A stretch of 19,842 bases of DNA, taken from contig JAFAVN010000551.1 in NCBI GenBank assembly GCA_019242435.1, positions 1-19,842 of the forward strand, read 5' to 3'. Of the stretch, positions 1 to 7,381 are shown piece after piece. Origin of the DNA: Verrucomicrobiota bacterium (lineage in GTDB: Bacteria; Verrucomicrobiota; Verrucomicrobiia; Chthoniobacterales; JAFAMB01). Position 1 is the first letter of the stretch; every line of letters begins with the position of its first letter. The position numbers were made by a program, and so were the translations under genes. Below the pieces are notes generated by a model. The model made no database searches and was not told where the DNA came from. It was given only the letters and a program-made list of their open reading frames with translations.

Positions 1-184
1 GGATATTTTCGGTGGCATCGACATGGACCTTAATACCAAAATCCTGCTCGAATTTTTTTCCTTGTTGTTGGATCGCAGCTACCCGGTCTGCATCCATCCA
101 GATCGATAACTCACCATTGACCCAGGCTCCGGCCGAGTGTGCAAAAAGAAAAAGGGCGCCCACATAGCTAAAACAGCGGATCAT
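1..184 (-). CDS. MalE-like sugar ABC transporter substrate-binding protein, N-terminal fragment (partial)
   Basis: Reading from ATG at 184 towards position 1 gives 61 open codons; the rest of the gene lies beyond the left edge. Residues 1-19 (MIRCFSYVGALFLFAHSAG) form a typical Sec signal peptide. The mature start then reads NGELSIWMDADR, followed by GKKFEQDFGIKVHVD. This closely follows the known N-terminus of E. coli maltose-binding protein, which has GKLVIWINGDK and later VGKKFEKDTGIKVTVE. The family captures malto-oligosaccharides or related sugars in the periplasm and delivers them to a MalFGK-type importer. Only the first strand and helix are visible, so sugar specificity cannot be judged. 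No strong ribosome-binding site precedes the ATG. It was recognised from the translated N-terminus, not from an ORF length. Confidence 0.7.
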   Translation of the reverse strand, partial: MIRCFSYVGALFLFAHSAGAWVNGELSIWMDADRVAAIQQQGKKFEQDFGIKVHVDATENI

Positions 185-498
185 ATCAAAAGTCGAAAAG
201 CTTCAATTCGTTCGCAATCGACGCCCTCAAAGACCTGGTGGCAGCATTTCTGGGCCGAGGCGGAGAAAGAGAACAGGAGGGACGGCAACTGACGGCCTAA
301 CATACGCTCGCCGAACAGCATGCTTCCACTGGTTTTTTCAGATTCACACCATGGACAGGCATCAATCTGCAATTGTGTTCATGAGTGGTGTTGGAGGGCG
401 CGCGCGTCCTTGCGCTGTTCGGGAGATCTTGTCCCCGCGATTGGGAAATTCCCCCAAAAGAATCGGGGACGCGATCTCTGCTGCCTCCAATTCGCGGT
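185..498. other. Intergenic stretch without a convincing gene
   Basis: About 314 bases lie between the kinase-like gene and the MalE-like gene, both on the minus strand. A 63-codon minus-strand reading frame (372-181, TTG start) crosses it but has no recognisable domain or ribosome-binding site. The clearest structure is the hairpin at 423-478. The promoter of the MalE-like gene should lie here, but no convincing -35/-10 pair was seen. Confidence 0.5.
423..478 (-). terminator. Long hairpin just downstream of the kinase-like gene, possible terminator
   Basis: GAGATC at 423-428 pairs with GATCTC at 473-478. GTCCCCG at 431-437 then pairs with CGGGGAC at 464-470, and ATT (440-442) with AAT (461-463). 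The loop itself contains the small palindrome GGGAAATTCCC (443-453). The structure begins about 20 bases past the stop of the minus-strand kinase-like gene, where a terminator would be expected. There is no T-rich tract after it on the minus strand, so it is not a textbook intrinsic terminator. It could also be a processed 3' end or a repeat element. Confidence 0.4.
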
Positions 499-1218
499 TC
501 ACGAGACCTCCAGCTCTTCCTCGGTAGCCGGATCCATATCAGGGACGGTCAGTCCGCCGGTTGCCTCCAGCCAATCCGCGATTTGTGTCACCATTTTATC
601 AACGCTGGTATCGGTTACATCCACCACCATCTTCGGTAATAAAGATTTATCGAACAGCTCTTGCACTACCTCTTGCTCGCGCAAGAAAATTTGCAGATCC
701 TCGTATTGGGACGGGTTGCTGGAGATCTTTAGCCTGCGCCTTCTCGCCTCCTCGAATGAGTGGGGGCTTCGCCAGCAAAAAATCAAACGAAAACCTAGGG
801 AAACCAACCTTTTTTCCAGCCAGGAAAAGTCATACTTTCGGTTTGCGTAAATGGATTGCCACGCCTGCGTCGAGATATGAAATCGATCTACAATCCAGGA
901 ATAATACCGGTAGAGCTCGAACAGCTTCGCCCAGGTCCGATAGGCTTCGAACACCAGCTCCTCGTAGGGGGGGTCAAAATTGATCAGGCTGGCTCCGTAC
1001 GGGCTTCGGGTAAAACCGTTCCATTCTGCAGATATGATCGGGGAGTGATAGCGATACTTTCGCTCGCCTACGATCCGAGGATGTTCGTTGAGAGCAAGCG
1101 CTAGGTCTGTCTTGCCAGTAAGGCGGGTGCCTTCGAGAATAATTTTCGGACAGCGCTTAATTACCATGGGGGAATGCTCCGTTGAAGCAGACGACTGCTC
1201 GGAATTGACCAAGGGCAT
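499..1218 (-). CDS. P-loop kinase-like protein (thymidylate/deoxynucleoside kinase fold)
   Basis: This 239-residue soluble protein has a Walker A loop near its N-terminus, GTRLTGKT (residues 30-37), in the context KIILEG. A DRFH motif at 111-114 (IVDRFHIS) resembles the DR(S/F/Y) element that follows strand 3 in thymidylate and deoxynucleoside kinases. An arginine-rich stretch, EEARRRRLK (about 156-164), sits where the LID region of such kinases lies. The likely reaction is ATP-dependent phosphorylation of a nucleotide or small molecule, but the substrate cannot be read from the sequence. The C-terminus is acidic (about 225-239). ATG at 1218 has a weak GGAA upstream; ATG at 1167 (residue 18) would also keep the whole domain. 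It stands alone and is divergent from the MFS genes. Family-level confidence is moderate, and function is inferred. Confidence 0.75.
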   Translation of the reverse strand: MPLVNSEQSSASTEHSPMVIKRCPKIILEGTRLTGKTDLALALNEHPRIVGERKYRYHSPIISAEWNGFTRSPYGASLINFDPPYEELVFEAYRTWAKLFELYRYYSWIVDRFHISTQAWQSIYANRKYDFSWLEKRLVSLGFRLIFCWRSPHSFEEARRRRLKISSNPSQYEDLQIFLREQEVVQELFDKSLLPKMVVDVTDTSVDKMVTQIADWLEATGGLTVPDMDPATEEELEVS

Positions 1219-1340
1219 AAGTTCGTTCCAGATAAGTCAAGGTTTCTTTTTAGTTCGCCAGCGTCACTACCCTAAGGATTTAAATAGCGATTTGTTGGTA
1301 CGGAGAAGTGGCTTAGGCTGGATCTGCCGACCATTGGTCC

Positions 1341-1346
1341 GGAGGA
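1341..1346 (+). promoter_or_regulatory. Shine-Dalgarno site supporting a GTG start
   Basis: GGAGGA sits 4-5 bases before GTG at 1351 and is one of the few clear Shine-Dalgarno sites in the window. A second one, GAGG at 1365-1368, lies 6 bases before ATG at 1375 in the same frame. The ATG start would give an N-terminus about as long as that of the downstream paralogue. Both starts are credible. Confidence 0.55.
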
Positions 1347-1350
1347 AACA

Positions 1351-3141
1351 GTGCTAAAAAGGCTGAGGAATAAGATGTTTGCGATGGGCAAGACCTCAAT
1401 TTTTGTTGCTCTACGGAACCCCGTTTTCAAACGGCTCTGGATAATGAGCATCATCTCGGGTTGTTGCGTTTCTGCGCACGACACGGCGGCGACCTGGATG
1501 ATGAGCAAGCTGAGCCATTCGAGTTTTCTTATTTCACTCATCTCAACGGTCGCGTCGCTCCCCTTTTTCCTGTTTACACTTCCCGCGGGCGCGTTAGCAG
1601 ACATGGTCGACCGTCGCAGGCTGCTGTTCGTGATGAACATCTGGCTTGGATGCGCCGCCGGCGGCTTGGCGATCCTGACGGCTTTGCATCTGTTGCATCC
1701 TTACTTGATTCTCCTTAGTGTTTTTCTGATCGGCATCGGCTTCAGTTTCTATGCTCCTGCATGGTCGGCGGTCGTGCCAGAGGTTGTTTCAAAGGAACAT
1801 TTAGCATCTGCTGTTACCTTAGGAGGCCTGCAACTTAACATTGCTGGTATCGTCGGCCCGGCTCTTGGCGGTTTGGCCTTAGCCAGTCTGGGTGCTCAGG
1901 TAGTGTTCGCTACCAATGCAGTTTGTTTCTTTCTCTTGCTGACCGCGTTGACGAATTGGGGCCCTGCCTACGCCACGCCCAAAATGCCATTTGAGAATTT
2001 TTTGGATTCGTTAGCCAGCGCAGTCCGATACGTCCGATACGCGCCGGGGATTCAGGTGATCCTGGTGCGCGACGTGATCTTCTCTCTGTTCATTGCTGTC
2101 ATCCCCGCGTTGTTGCCAGTCGTCGGTTTGAGACAACTCGGGCTGGATTCTTCCAAGTTGGGCCTCCTCTTTACCTCAATGGGAATCGGCGCCGTAGCCG
2201 GCGCAGTAGTCGTGATCCCCTGGGCTCGAGCCAGATTTTCTGCGAATACGCTCACTATTCTGGCAAATTTGTTATTAGCCATCGTGTTCTTGCTTATGGC
2301 GTTCGTGCGGGACCCGGACCTGTTTATGGTAGTGGCGGCATTGGCTGGCGTGGGTTGGACTTTGACTGCTTCCGAGCTTTGGGTCGCCGGCCAAAGAGCC
2401 ATGCCGAGCTGGGCCCGCGGCAGAATGAACGCTACCCACATGATGGTCTCCCAAGGCGGGTTGGCATTAGGAGGGCTGATCTGGGGGGCCGTCGCAGCTT
2501 TCGTAAGTCTCGATTTCGCCCTAATCTCCGCCGCGCTTTTTCTACTGTTCAGCTTGTCGCTGGCGATACCGCTATCGATCGATTTCACGAAACGCCTGAA
2601 TCTCGACCCGGCTCCCTTGACCACTCAGTATCACCGGTTTCTGCACGTTCCTGATCCGTCGGACGGTCCGGTGATCGTCATAATGGTTTTTGAGATCGAC
2701 GCCGCCAATCGGCGTCTCTTTCTCGATCTCATGCGGGAAATGCGGCTGATCTATCTTCGCAATGGCGCGTTTAGCTGGCGCTTGGACGAGGATTTGGAAA
2801 AAGCGGGCCGGTTCAGGATGGAAATGATGGTCTCCTCCTGGTCCGAGCACTTGCAGCAACATGAGCGAATGACCAAGAACGAGCTTGCTACTTGGCGTAA
2901 GGTTTGGAGCCTGCACTCGGCGCGGGAAGAGCCAATAGTAAAACACTATCTTTCTGTCCACCGGGAGCTATTGATGCGCCGGCCTGCACCTCTAGATGTT
3001 GAGCGGCCGACGCAAGAGGAATCGAGCAGGATGGGTCGTGACGTCCAGAGCCCGCCCTATTTGTGGGACAGGACACTAGAGGCTGTTGAAAAAAGGGCTC
3101 AGAGGGAAGATCGGAATAATTCGTCAGGTGAGGTCCTCTGA
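1351..3141 (+). CDS. MFS_3-family exporter with soluble C-terminal domain, copy 1
   Basis: This 596-residue protein is a major facilitator transporter of the MFS_3 ('transmembrane secretion effector', EntS-like) type. About 12 hydrophobic helices span residues 25-410. The loop between helices 2 and 3 carries the motif-A-like GALADMVDRRR (80-90), and another conserved block is ELWVAGQRAMPSWARGRMNA (342-361). A soluble region follows from about 437 (DGPVIVIMVFEID, then RNGAFSWRLDEDLE and SSWSEHLQQHERMTK). This fits the ferredoxin-like/ABM-like tail common in MFS_3 proteins. The family exports siderophores, drugs or other small molecules by proton antiport; the substrate here is unknown. Residues after about 545 form a charged tail not shared with the second copy. 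GTG at 1351 is supported by GGAGGA, with ATG at 1375 as an alternative. Confidence 0.85.
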   Translation: MLKRLRNKMFAMGKTSIFVALRNPVFKRLWIMSIISGCCVSAHDTAATWMMSKLSHSSFLISLISTVASLPFFLFTLPAGALADMVDRRRLLFVMNIWLGCAAGGLAILTALHLLHPYLILLSVFLIGIGFSFYAPAWSAVVPEVVSKEHLASAVTLGGLQLNIAGIVGPALGGLALASLGAQVVFATNAVCFFLLLTALTNWGPAYATPKMPFENFLDSLASAVRYVRYAPGIQVILVRDVIFSLFIAVIPALLPVVGLRQLGLDSSKLGLLFTSMGIGAVAGAVVVIPWARARFSANTLTILANLLLAIVFLLMAFVRDPDLFMVVAALAGVGWTLTASELWVAGQRAMPSWARGRMNATHMMVSQGGLALGGLIWGAVAAFVSLDFALISAALFLLFSLSLAIPLSIDFTKRLNLDPAPLTTQYHRFLHVPDPSDGPVIVIMVFEIDAANRRLFLDLMREMRLIYLRNGAFSWRLDEDLEKAGRFRMEMMVSSWSEHLQQHERMTKNELATWRKVWSLHSAREEPIVKHYLSVHRELLMRRPAPLDVERPTQEESSRMGRDVQSPPYLWDRTLEAVEKRAQREDRNNSSGEVL

Positions 3142-3330
3142 CCTAACAAAGTGCACACTCCGAGAGGCATTAGGGATCCCCTGACCCGGACGGGATTCCC
3201 CTCGGCACGCGAAAAGGATTTGGAAATCGGAGTAGGTGCCGCTAAGAAGAACGCTATGGCTTGCGTACCAGCATCTTAGAATTGATCTTTATTAGTAGTT
3301 TGCTTTTATTCTCACCACCGGTTTTACTCC

Positions 3331-5019
3331 ATGGCCGGCTTGCCAAAACACTCCTCTACTTTCACCGCCCTCCGCAACCCGGTTTATAAGCGGATTTGGC
3401 TGGCCAGTCTTTTGTCCAGCGTCTGCGTTAGCGCCCATGACACAGCGGCTACCTGGGTCATGAACACGCTGAGCCCGTCGCCTTTTTTGCTTTCCCTGCT
3501 TTCGACGGTGGCATCTCTGCCGTTCTTTTTATTGACCTTACCTGCGGGTGCATTAGCCGATATGGTTGACCGCCAGAAGCTGCTGCGGGTCATGAACTTC
3601 TGGCTGGCCGCCACCGCCGCGCTGCTGGCAATCTTATACAGCTTTCATATTCTGAATCCGGAGCTGGTTCTGGTGTGTGTCTTCCTCACAGGGGTCGGAT
3701 TTGCATTCAACGCCCCGGCCTGGACCGCAATTGTACCCGAGATAGTTACAAACGATGAATTGCCTTCGGCTTCTACGCTGAGCGGCTTGCAACTGAACAT
3801 CGCGGGGATTCTCGGGCCGGCATTGGGGGGGTTTGCGTTGAAGTTACTTGCCCCGAATTGGATCTTTCTCATAAACGCGCTCGGTTTCCTGGTTGTCATC
3901 TTTGCCGTCTCCAAATGGAAACGTGCCTCGCAAGCAGCAAAATTACCTTTGGAGAATTTCCTGGAATCGTTCGCCACAGCCATTCGATATGTGCGCTACG
4001 CGCCAAGTATTCAGGTGGTCTTGGCTCGTAACGTTCTTTTTTCGCTTTTTATCTGTGTGATCCCGGCACTGATTCCGGTAGTCGGTCTTAAACAGTTGAA
4101 GTTCGAGCCCTCCGGCTTGGGGCTGCTGTTTACCGCGATGGGGGCGGGTTCGGTATTTAGCGCCGTGTTCGTGGTGCCAAAACTGCGGGAACATCTATCG
4201 TCAAATGCGATCATTATTTCCGCAAACATTCTTCTAGTGTTGGTTTACCTGGGAATGGCCGTAGTCTCGAATCACGTTCTCTTTATGATCGTGGCTGCGA
4301 TCGCCGGAATCGCTTGGACCATTGCCGCTTCCGAGCTTTGGGTAGCAGGGCAGATGGCAATGCCGAACTGGGCTCGCGGGCGGATGAACGCCACCATCAT
4401 CATGTTTTCTCAAGGGGCGATGGCGTTGGGAGCGATCGTATGGGGCTTACTCGCCAGCACTATCGGAATTAGCCCTACTCTGGAACTTGCGGCGGCTCTG
4501 CTTTTTGCCAGTCTTTTCTTGTCGATTCCTCTTTCGATCAACTTTGTTAGCGAGCTCGATTTCGCTCCGGCCCCGGTTACCGGCTTCTCCCATAAGCTGA
4601 TCCATATTCCTCGGCCGCACGATGGTCCAATCTCAATTACTTACGAATTCGAGGTGGACCGGACTCGAGGCTCGGAGTTTATCCATGTGATTCGGCAGCT
4701 ACGACTGATTCATCTGCGAAACGGCGCGTACAGCTGGCGTCTGCACGAAGACCTCGAGCGGGCGAATGTGTACCGGATTGAAATGATGATGCCGTCTTGG
4801 ACCGAACATCTGTTGCAGAAAGAGCGCTATACCAAAACCGAACGAGACGTCTTGGAGAAGGCCGCTGCTCTCCATGTGGGCCCGAATCCTCCGATCGAAC
4901 GGGTTTATCTTTGCGTAAACCGCGAGCTGATGACCCATTTAGCGCTGTTCGCCCATCCCAGCACTATGCCGACGAGTCCCCTTGACTTGGGCACCCAGGA
5001 GATGGGCAACACCGCGTAG
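3331..5019 (+). CDS. MFS_3-family exporter with soluble C-terminal domain, copy 2
   Basis: This 562-residue protein is a clear paralogue of the preceding gene. It shares ALRNPVYKRIW, CVSAHDTAATWVM, STVASLPFF, TLPAGALADMVDR, GLQLNIAGI, RYVRYAP and ELWVAGQ, as well as the tail motifs RNGAYSWRLHEDLE and PSWTEHLLQKERYTK. The domain order is identical: about 12 membrane helices, then an ABM-like soluble domain from about residue 425. Identity is high along the whole length, so this is a tandem duplication rather than two unrelated transporters. It starts at ATG 3331 without an obvious Shine-Dalgarno site, 189 bases after copy 1, so it may have its own promoter. Drift in the helices suggests an old duplication, perhaps with different substrates or a heteromeric pump. 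The substrate is unknown. Confidence 0.87.
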   Translation: MAGLPKHSSTFTALRNPVYKRIWLASLLSSVCVSAHDTAATWVMNTLSPSPFLLSLLSTVASLPFFLLTLPAGALADMVDRQKLLRVMNFWLAATAALLAILYSFHILNPELVLVCVFLTGVGFAFNAPAWTAIVPEIVTNDELPSASTLSGLQLNIAGILGPALGGFALKLLAPNWIFLINALGFLVVIFAVSKWKRASQAAKLPLENFLESFATAIRYVRYAPSIQVVLARNVLFSLFICVIPALIPVVGLKQLKFEPSGLGLLFTAMGAGSVFSAVFVVPKLREHLSSNAIIISANILLVLVYLGMAVVSNHVLFMIVAAIAGIAWTIAASELWVAGQMAMPNWARGRMNATIIMFSQGAMALGAIVWGLLASTIGISPTLELAAALLFASLFLSIPLSINFVSELDFAPAPVTGFSHKLIHIPRPHDGPISITYEFEVDRTRGSEFIHVIRQLRLIHLRNGAYSWRLHEDLERANVYRIEMMMPSWTEHLLQKERYTKTERDVLEKAAALHVGPNPPIERVYLCVNRELMTHLALFAHPSTMPTSPLDLGTQEMGNTA

Positions 5020-5063
5020 CTGTGCGTGGGCGTGTTCCGCGATGAGAAGTGGCGTAACCGGAT

Positions 5064-5083
5064 AGCCCAAGGGCTTCAGCCCT
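5064..5083. repeat. Alternating AGCCC/GGGCT hairpins
   Basis: Three arms lie next to each other: AGCCC (5064-5068), GGGCT (5071-5075) and AGCCC (5078-5082). The middle arm can pair with either neighbour, giving two mutually exclusive hairpins with 2-base loops. The right-hand one, AGGGCT-TC-AGCCCT (5070-5083), is perfect. The site lies between the convergent MFS copy 2 and sufU genes, so it could serve as a bidirectional terminator or a REP-like element. There is no T-tract. Confidence 0.4.
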
Positions 5084-5174
5084 GAGACTCTGTTCATGGA
5101 AACCGTCCTGCTGGGGCGACCGATGCGGCATCCAAACACCCATACGCCGACCCGCTCATATGCCGGCACACCCG

Positions 5175-5591
5175 CTACCCGTTCAGCGCAGCCTCCAGCG
5201 CGTGCCAGCCAAGTGTCGCGCACTTCAGGCGCTGGGGAAACTTCCTCACCCCTCCCAATGCTCGCAGGTTTCCTAGCCCGTCGCCCGGCCCCTCTTTAGT
5301 AAGGAAATCGATAAACTTGCGTTGAAGCGCCAAAGCCTCTTCCCGGGTGATGCCTTTCAGTTGAAGCGTCATTAGTGATGTCGAGGCGGTGCAGATTGCG
5401 CAGGCCTGCGCTTGGAAAGAGACGCTCTGGATTTTGCCCTCCGGCGATTGCTGCACGAAGACGGTGACCTCGTCACCACAAGCCGGGTTGAACCCTGAAC
5501 CACGGGTAGCGGGTGGAGGAAGAACACCGCAGTTACGAGGACGTTTGTAATGATCGAGGATAATTTCCTGGTACAACTCGTCGAAATCCAT
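5175..5591 (-). CDS. sufU: SufU-type iron-sulfur sulfur-transfer/scaffold protein
   Basis: This 138-residue protein begins MDFDELYQEIILDHYKRPRN, as expected for SufU/IscU-fold proteins. The conserved ligands are present: NPACGD (Cys38, Asp40), QACAICTAS (Cys64) and RLKCATLGWHAL (Cys124). The ALGGVRKFPQRLKC block is the SufU-type spacing seen in Bacillus SufU. SufU takes persulfide from SufS and passes sulfur to the SufBCD scaffold, or acts as a scaffold itself; zinc is bound at the cysteine site. It starts 15 bases after the stop of sufS, so the two are almost certainly cotranscribed. Cys67 is an extra cysteine not normally a ligand. No sufBCD genes occur in this window. Confidence 0.93.
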   Translation of the reverse strand: MDFDELYQEIILDHYKRPRNCGVLPPPATRGSGFNPACGDEVTVFVQQSPEGKIQSVSFQAQACAICTASTSLMTLQLKGITREEALALQRKFIDFLTKEGPGDGLGNLRALGGVRKFPQRLKCATLGWHALEAALNG

Positions 5592-5606
5592 CTTCCAAAG
5601 GTGCAG

Positions 5607-6836
5607 CTAGCCGAAATAAGCAATGGCCGAATGCAGAACCCGGACTAAGCGGTCGAGCTCTGTTTCTGTATTATAAAAATAGAAGCTCGCGCGGGCGGTT
5701 GCGATCAGGCCCAGCTTCCGAATCAGTGGCTGGTTACAATGGTGGCCGCCGCGCAAAGCAATTCCCTGTTGATCGGCAAAAGCCACCACGTCATGCGCGT
5801 GAATCTTGCCGAGCTGGAAACTGACGATGCCCGCTCTCTCGCCTGCCGGGCCTAACAGCCGAAGCTCTGGAATCTCGCGCAATCTTGCTGCTGCCTGTCG
5901 TCCGAAATAGTGGTCATTCTCTTGAATTTCTTTCCGGCCAACCGAATCCAAATAGTCGAGAGCCGCCCCAAGCCCGATTGCGCCCGCAATGTGCGGCGTT
6001 CCGGCTTCGAAGCGATGCGGTGCCGGCTTCCACTCCGCACCTTCGAAATTGACGCTGACGATCATCTCGCCTCCCGTCTGGTAAGGTGGCATTTGATCTA
6101 AAAGCTCCTTCCGGCCGTACAGAACACCGATTCCGGTAGGTCCGCAGCACTTGTGTCCCGAGAAAGCCAGAAAATCGCAACCGATTGCCTGGACATCGAG
6201 GGGCATGTGTCCGGCGCTTTGAGCCGCATCGATCAACGTTGTCACCCCGTGCTTTCGAGCAATACGGCAAACTTCCGCCACCGGGTTGATGCAGCCGAGC
6301 GAATTTGAAATGTGGGTTAGCGCTAGAATGCGAATCGGCTGCTGCTCCAAGACCGACTCAAGCCGCGTCCAATCGACTTGGCCCTCGTCTCCGTTTACCG
6401 CCAAAAAGTGAAGCTTTGCCCCGGTGCGCCGCGCCGCCATTTGCCACGGGATCAGGTTTGCGTGGTGCTCCATTTCAGTGAGGAGAATCCCGTCATCTGG
6501 CTTTAACCGGTCGCCCCATGCGCAGGCCACCAGGTTGATCGCTTCGGTAGTTCCTCGAGTGAAGACGATTGATTCCGAGCTTTCCGAATTCAGATAGGCC
6601 GCTACGCGCTGTCGGGCATGCTCGTATAGTTCAGTCGCCCGACTGCTGAGCGCGTGAAGGCCGCGATGCACATTGGCATGTGACTCCCGGTAATAGCGGC
6701 TGATCTCCTCGATTACCTCGACCGGATGCTGGGTCGACGCAGCGTTATCCAGATAAGCCAGCGGTTTTCCATGGACAGTCTGGTCGAGGATCGGGAAGTC
6801 CTCCCGAAAACGCTCGGCAAGAGTAGGTGCGGTCAC
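5607..6836 (-). CDS. sufS: SufS-type (group II) cysteine desulfurase
   Basis: This 409-residue PLP enzyme removes sulfur from L-cysteine, leaving alanine and an enzyme persulfide. PLP-binding Lys229 is in SGHKCCGPTG, the PLP-stacking histidine is in EMEHHAN (about 124-125), and the cofactor aspartate is Asp203 in LIDAAQSAGH. The catalytic cysteine is Cys367 in RGGHHCNQP, the short-loop context typical of SufS rather than NifS/IscS. RFEAGTP (275-281) is also typical. The start is GTG at 6836, with a weak GAGAG upstream. It is the first gene of a two-gene unit with sufU and lies 42 bases from the divergent fabZ-like gene, so the two share a very short promoter region. Confidence 0.95.
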   Translation of the reverse strand: MTAPTLAERFREDFPILDQTVHGKPLAYLDNAASTQHPVEVIEEISRYYRESHANVHRGLHALSSRATELYEHARQRVAAYLNSESSESIVFTRGTTEAINLVACAWGDRLKPDDGILLTEMEHHANLIPWQMAARRTGAKLHFLAVNGDEGQVDWTRLESVLEQQPIRILALTHISNSLGCINPVAEVCRIARKHGVTTLIDAAQSAGHMPLDVQAIGCDFLAFSGHKCCGPTGIGVLYGRKELLDQMPPYQTGGEMIVSVNFEGAEWKPAPHRFEAGTPHIAGAIGLGAALDYLDSVGRKEIQENDHYFGRQAAARLREIPELRLLGPAGERAGIVSFQLGKIHAHDVVAFADQQGIALRGGHHCNQPLIRKLGLIATARASFYFYNTETELDRLVRVLHSAIAYFG

Positions 6837-6878
6837 AATTCACTCTCGTCCGTCGCGTCAGCCGATGCAAATTAGGCA

Positions 6879-7286
6879 ATGGATCCGATCGAATTGGGGC
6901 TGCCCCATCGCGCCCCTTTTATTTTCATTGATAACGTCATTTCGGTCGAACCAGGCCGCCGGGCGGAAGCCGAGAAACGCTTCTCGAGTCATGAACCGTT
7001 CTTGGGGGGGCATTTCCCCGGGAACCCAATCGTGCCGGGCGTACTATTGGCCGAGGCTCTGGCCCAAGTCGCCGGCATCGCGATCGGTCGGCCCGGTAAG
7101 TCATTTCTCCTCACCGCGATTCGCGCCATGAAGTTCTTGCGCCCGGTTCGCCCCGAAGAACAGATCCGGCTGGCGGCGGAATCTCTGGGCGAGATGAATG
7201 GCATGGTCCAATGCGGGGTTCAGGCGAGCATCGGCGGTGAAACCGTTGCCGAAGGCCAGATCGTGCTCGTAGAACTCGCACGCTGA
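6879..7286 (+). CDS. fabZ: FabZ-like 3-hydroxyacyl-ACP dehydratase (hotdog fold)
   Basis: This 135-residue protein shows the FabZ signature. It has LPHRAPFIFIDNV near the N-terminus, then GGHFPGNPIVPGVLLAEALAQVAG (43-66), containing catalytic His45 and Glu59. RAMKFLRPVRPEEQI (about 86-100) matches the conserved strand in which KF(R)RPV is usual. Length is normal for the family (about 140-150). FabZ dehydrates 3-hydroxyacyl-ACP to trans-2-enoyl-ACP in fatty acid elongation. No other fab or lpx genes are adjacent, so it may be an additional copy or serve a specialised acyl chain. ATG at 6879 is the only start that keeps the domain; AGG lies just 2-3 bases upstream. The symbol is a family-level assignment. 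Confidence 0.88.
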   Translation: MDPIELGLPHRAPFIFIDNVISVEPGRRAEAEKRFSSHEPFLGGHFPGNPIVPGVLLAEALAQVAGIAIGRPGKSFLLTAIRAMKFLRPVRPEEQIRLAAESLGEMNGMVQCGVQASIGGETVAEGQIVLVELAR

Positions 7287-7339
7287 GAGATGACAAATCG
7301 GGTTGGGTTAGGCCGCCGCGCGCGGGAAGAGGTGCTTGC

Positions 7340-7381
7340 GAACTGCGAACAGCGAGCCGTGAACTGCGAAGCTCGAACTTA
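7340..7381. repeat. Heptad-periodic intergenic repeat array A
   Basis: Six consecutive 7-base units start with GA: GAACTGC at 7340, then GAACAGC, GAGCCGT, GAACTGC again at 7361, GAAGCTC, and finally GAACTTA ending at 7381. The array fills most of the spacer between the convergent fabZ-like and MBL genes. Its last unit overlaps the stop codon of the MBL gene (7379-7381). Similar 7-base arrays occur in other spacers of this window. Confidence 0.6.

Noticed and set aside
181..372. 63-codon minus-strand frame with CPWC and CC motifs, ending over the MalE-like start codon
   Set aside because: TTG start without ribosome-binding site, no recognisable domain, and composition like non-coding sequence. 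The stop/start overlap (TGA within ATATGA) is suggestive but not enough.
320..1104. Several plus-strand frames opposite the kinase-like gene
   Set aside because: They are antisense to a frame with a clear P-loop and have no ribosome-binding sites or family motifs.
2052..2624. 190-codon minus-strand frame inside MFS copy 1
   Set aside because: Its Ala/Thr/Arg-rich composition is the usual antisense shadow of a membrane-protein gene.
3282..3312. Possible promoter TTGATC...TATTCT before MFS copy 2
   Set aside because: The spacing of 19 bases is long and the -35 match is partial; similar matches occur by chance.
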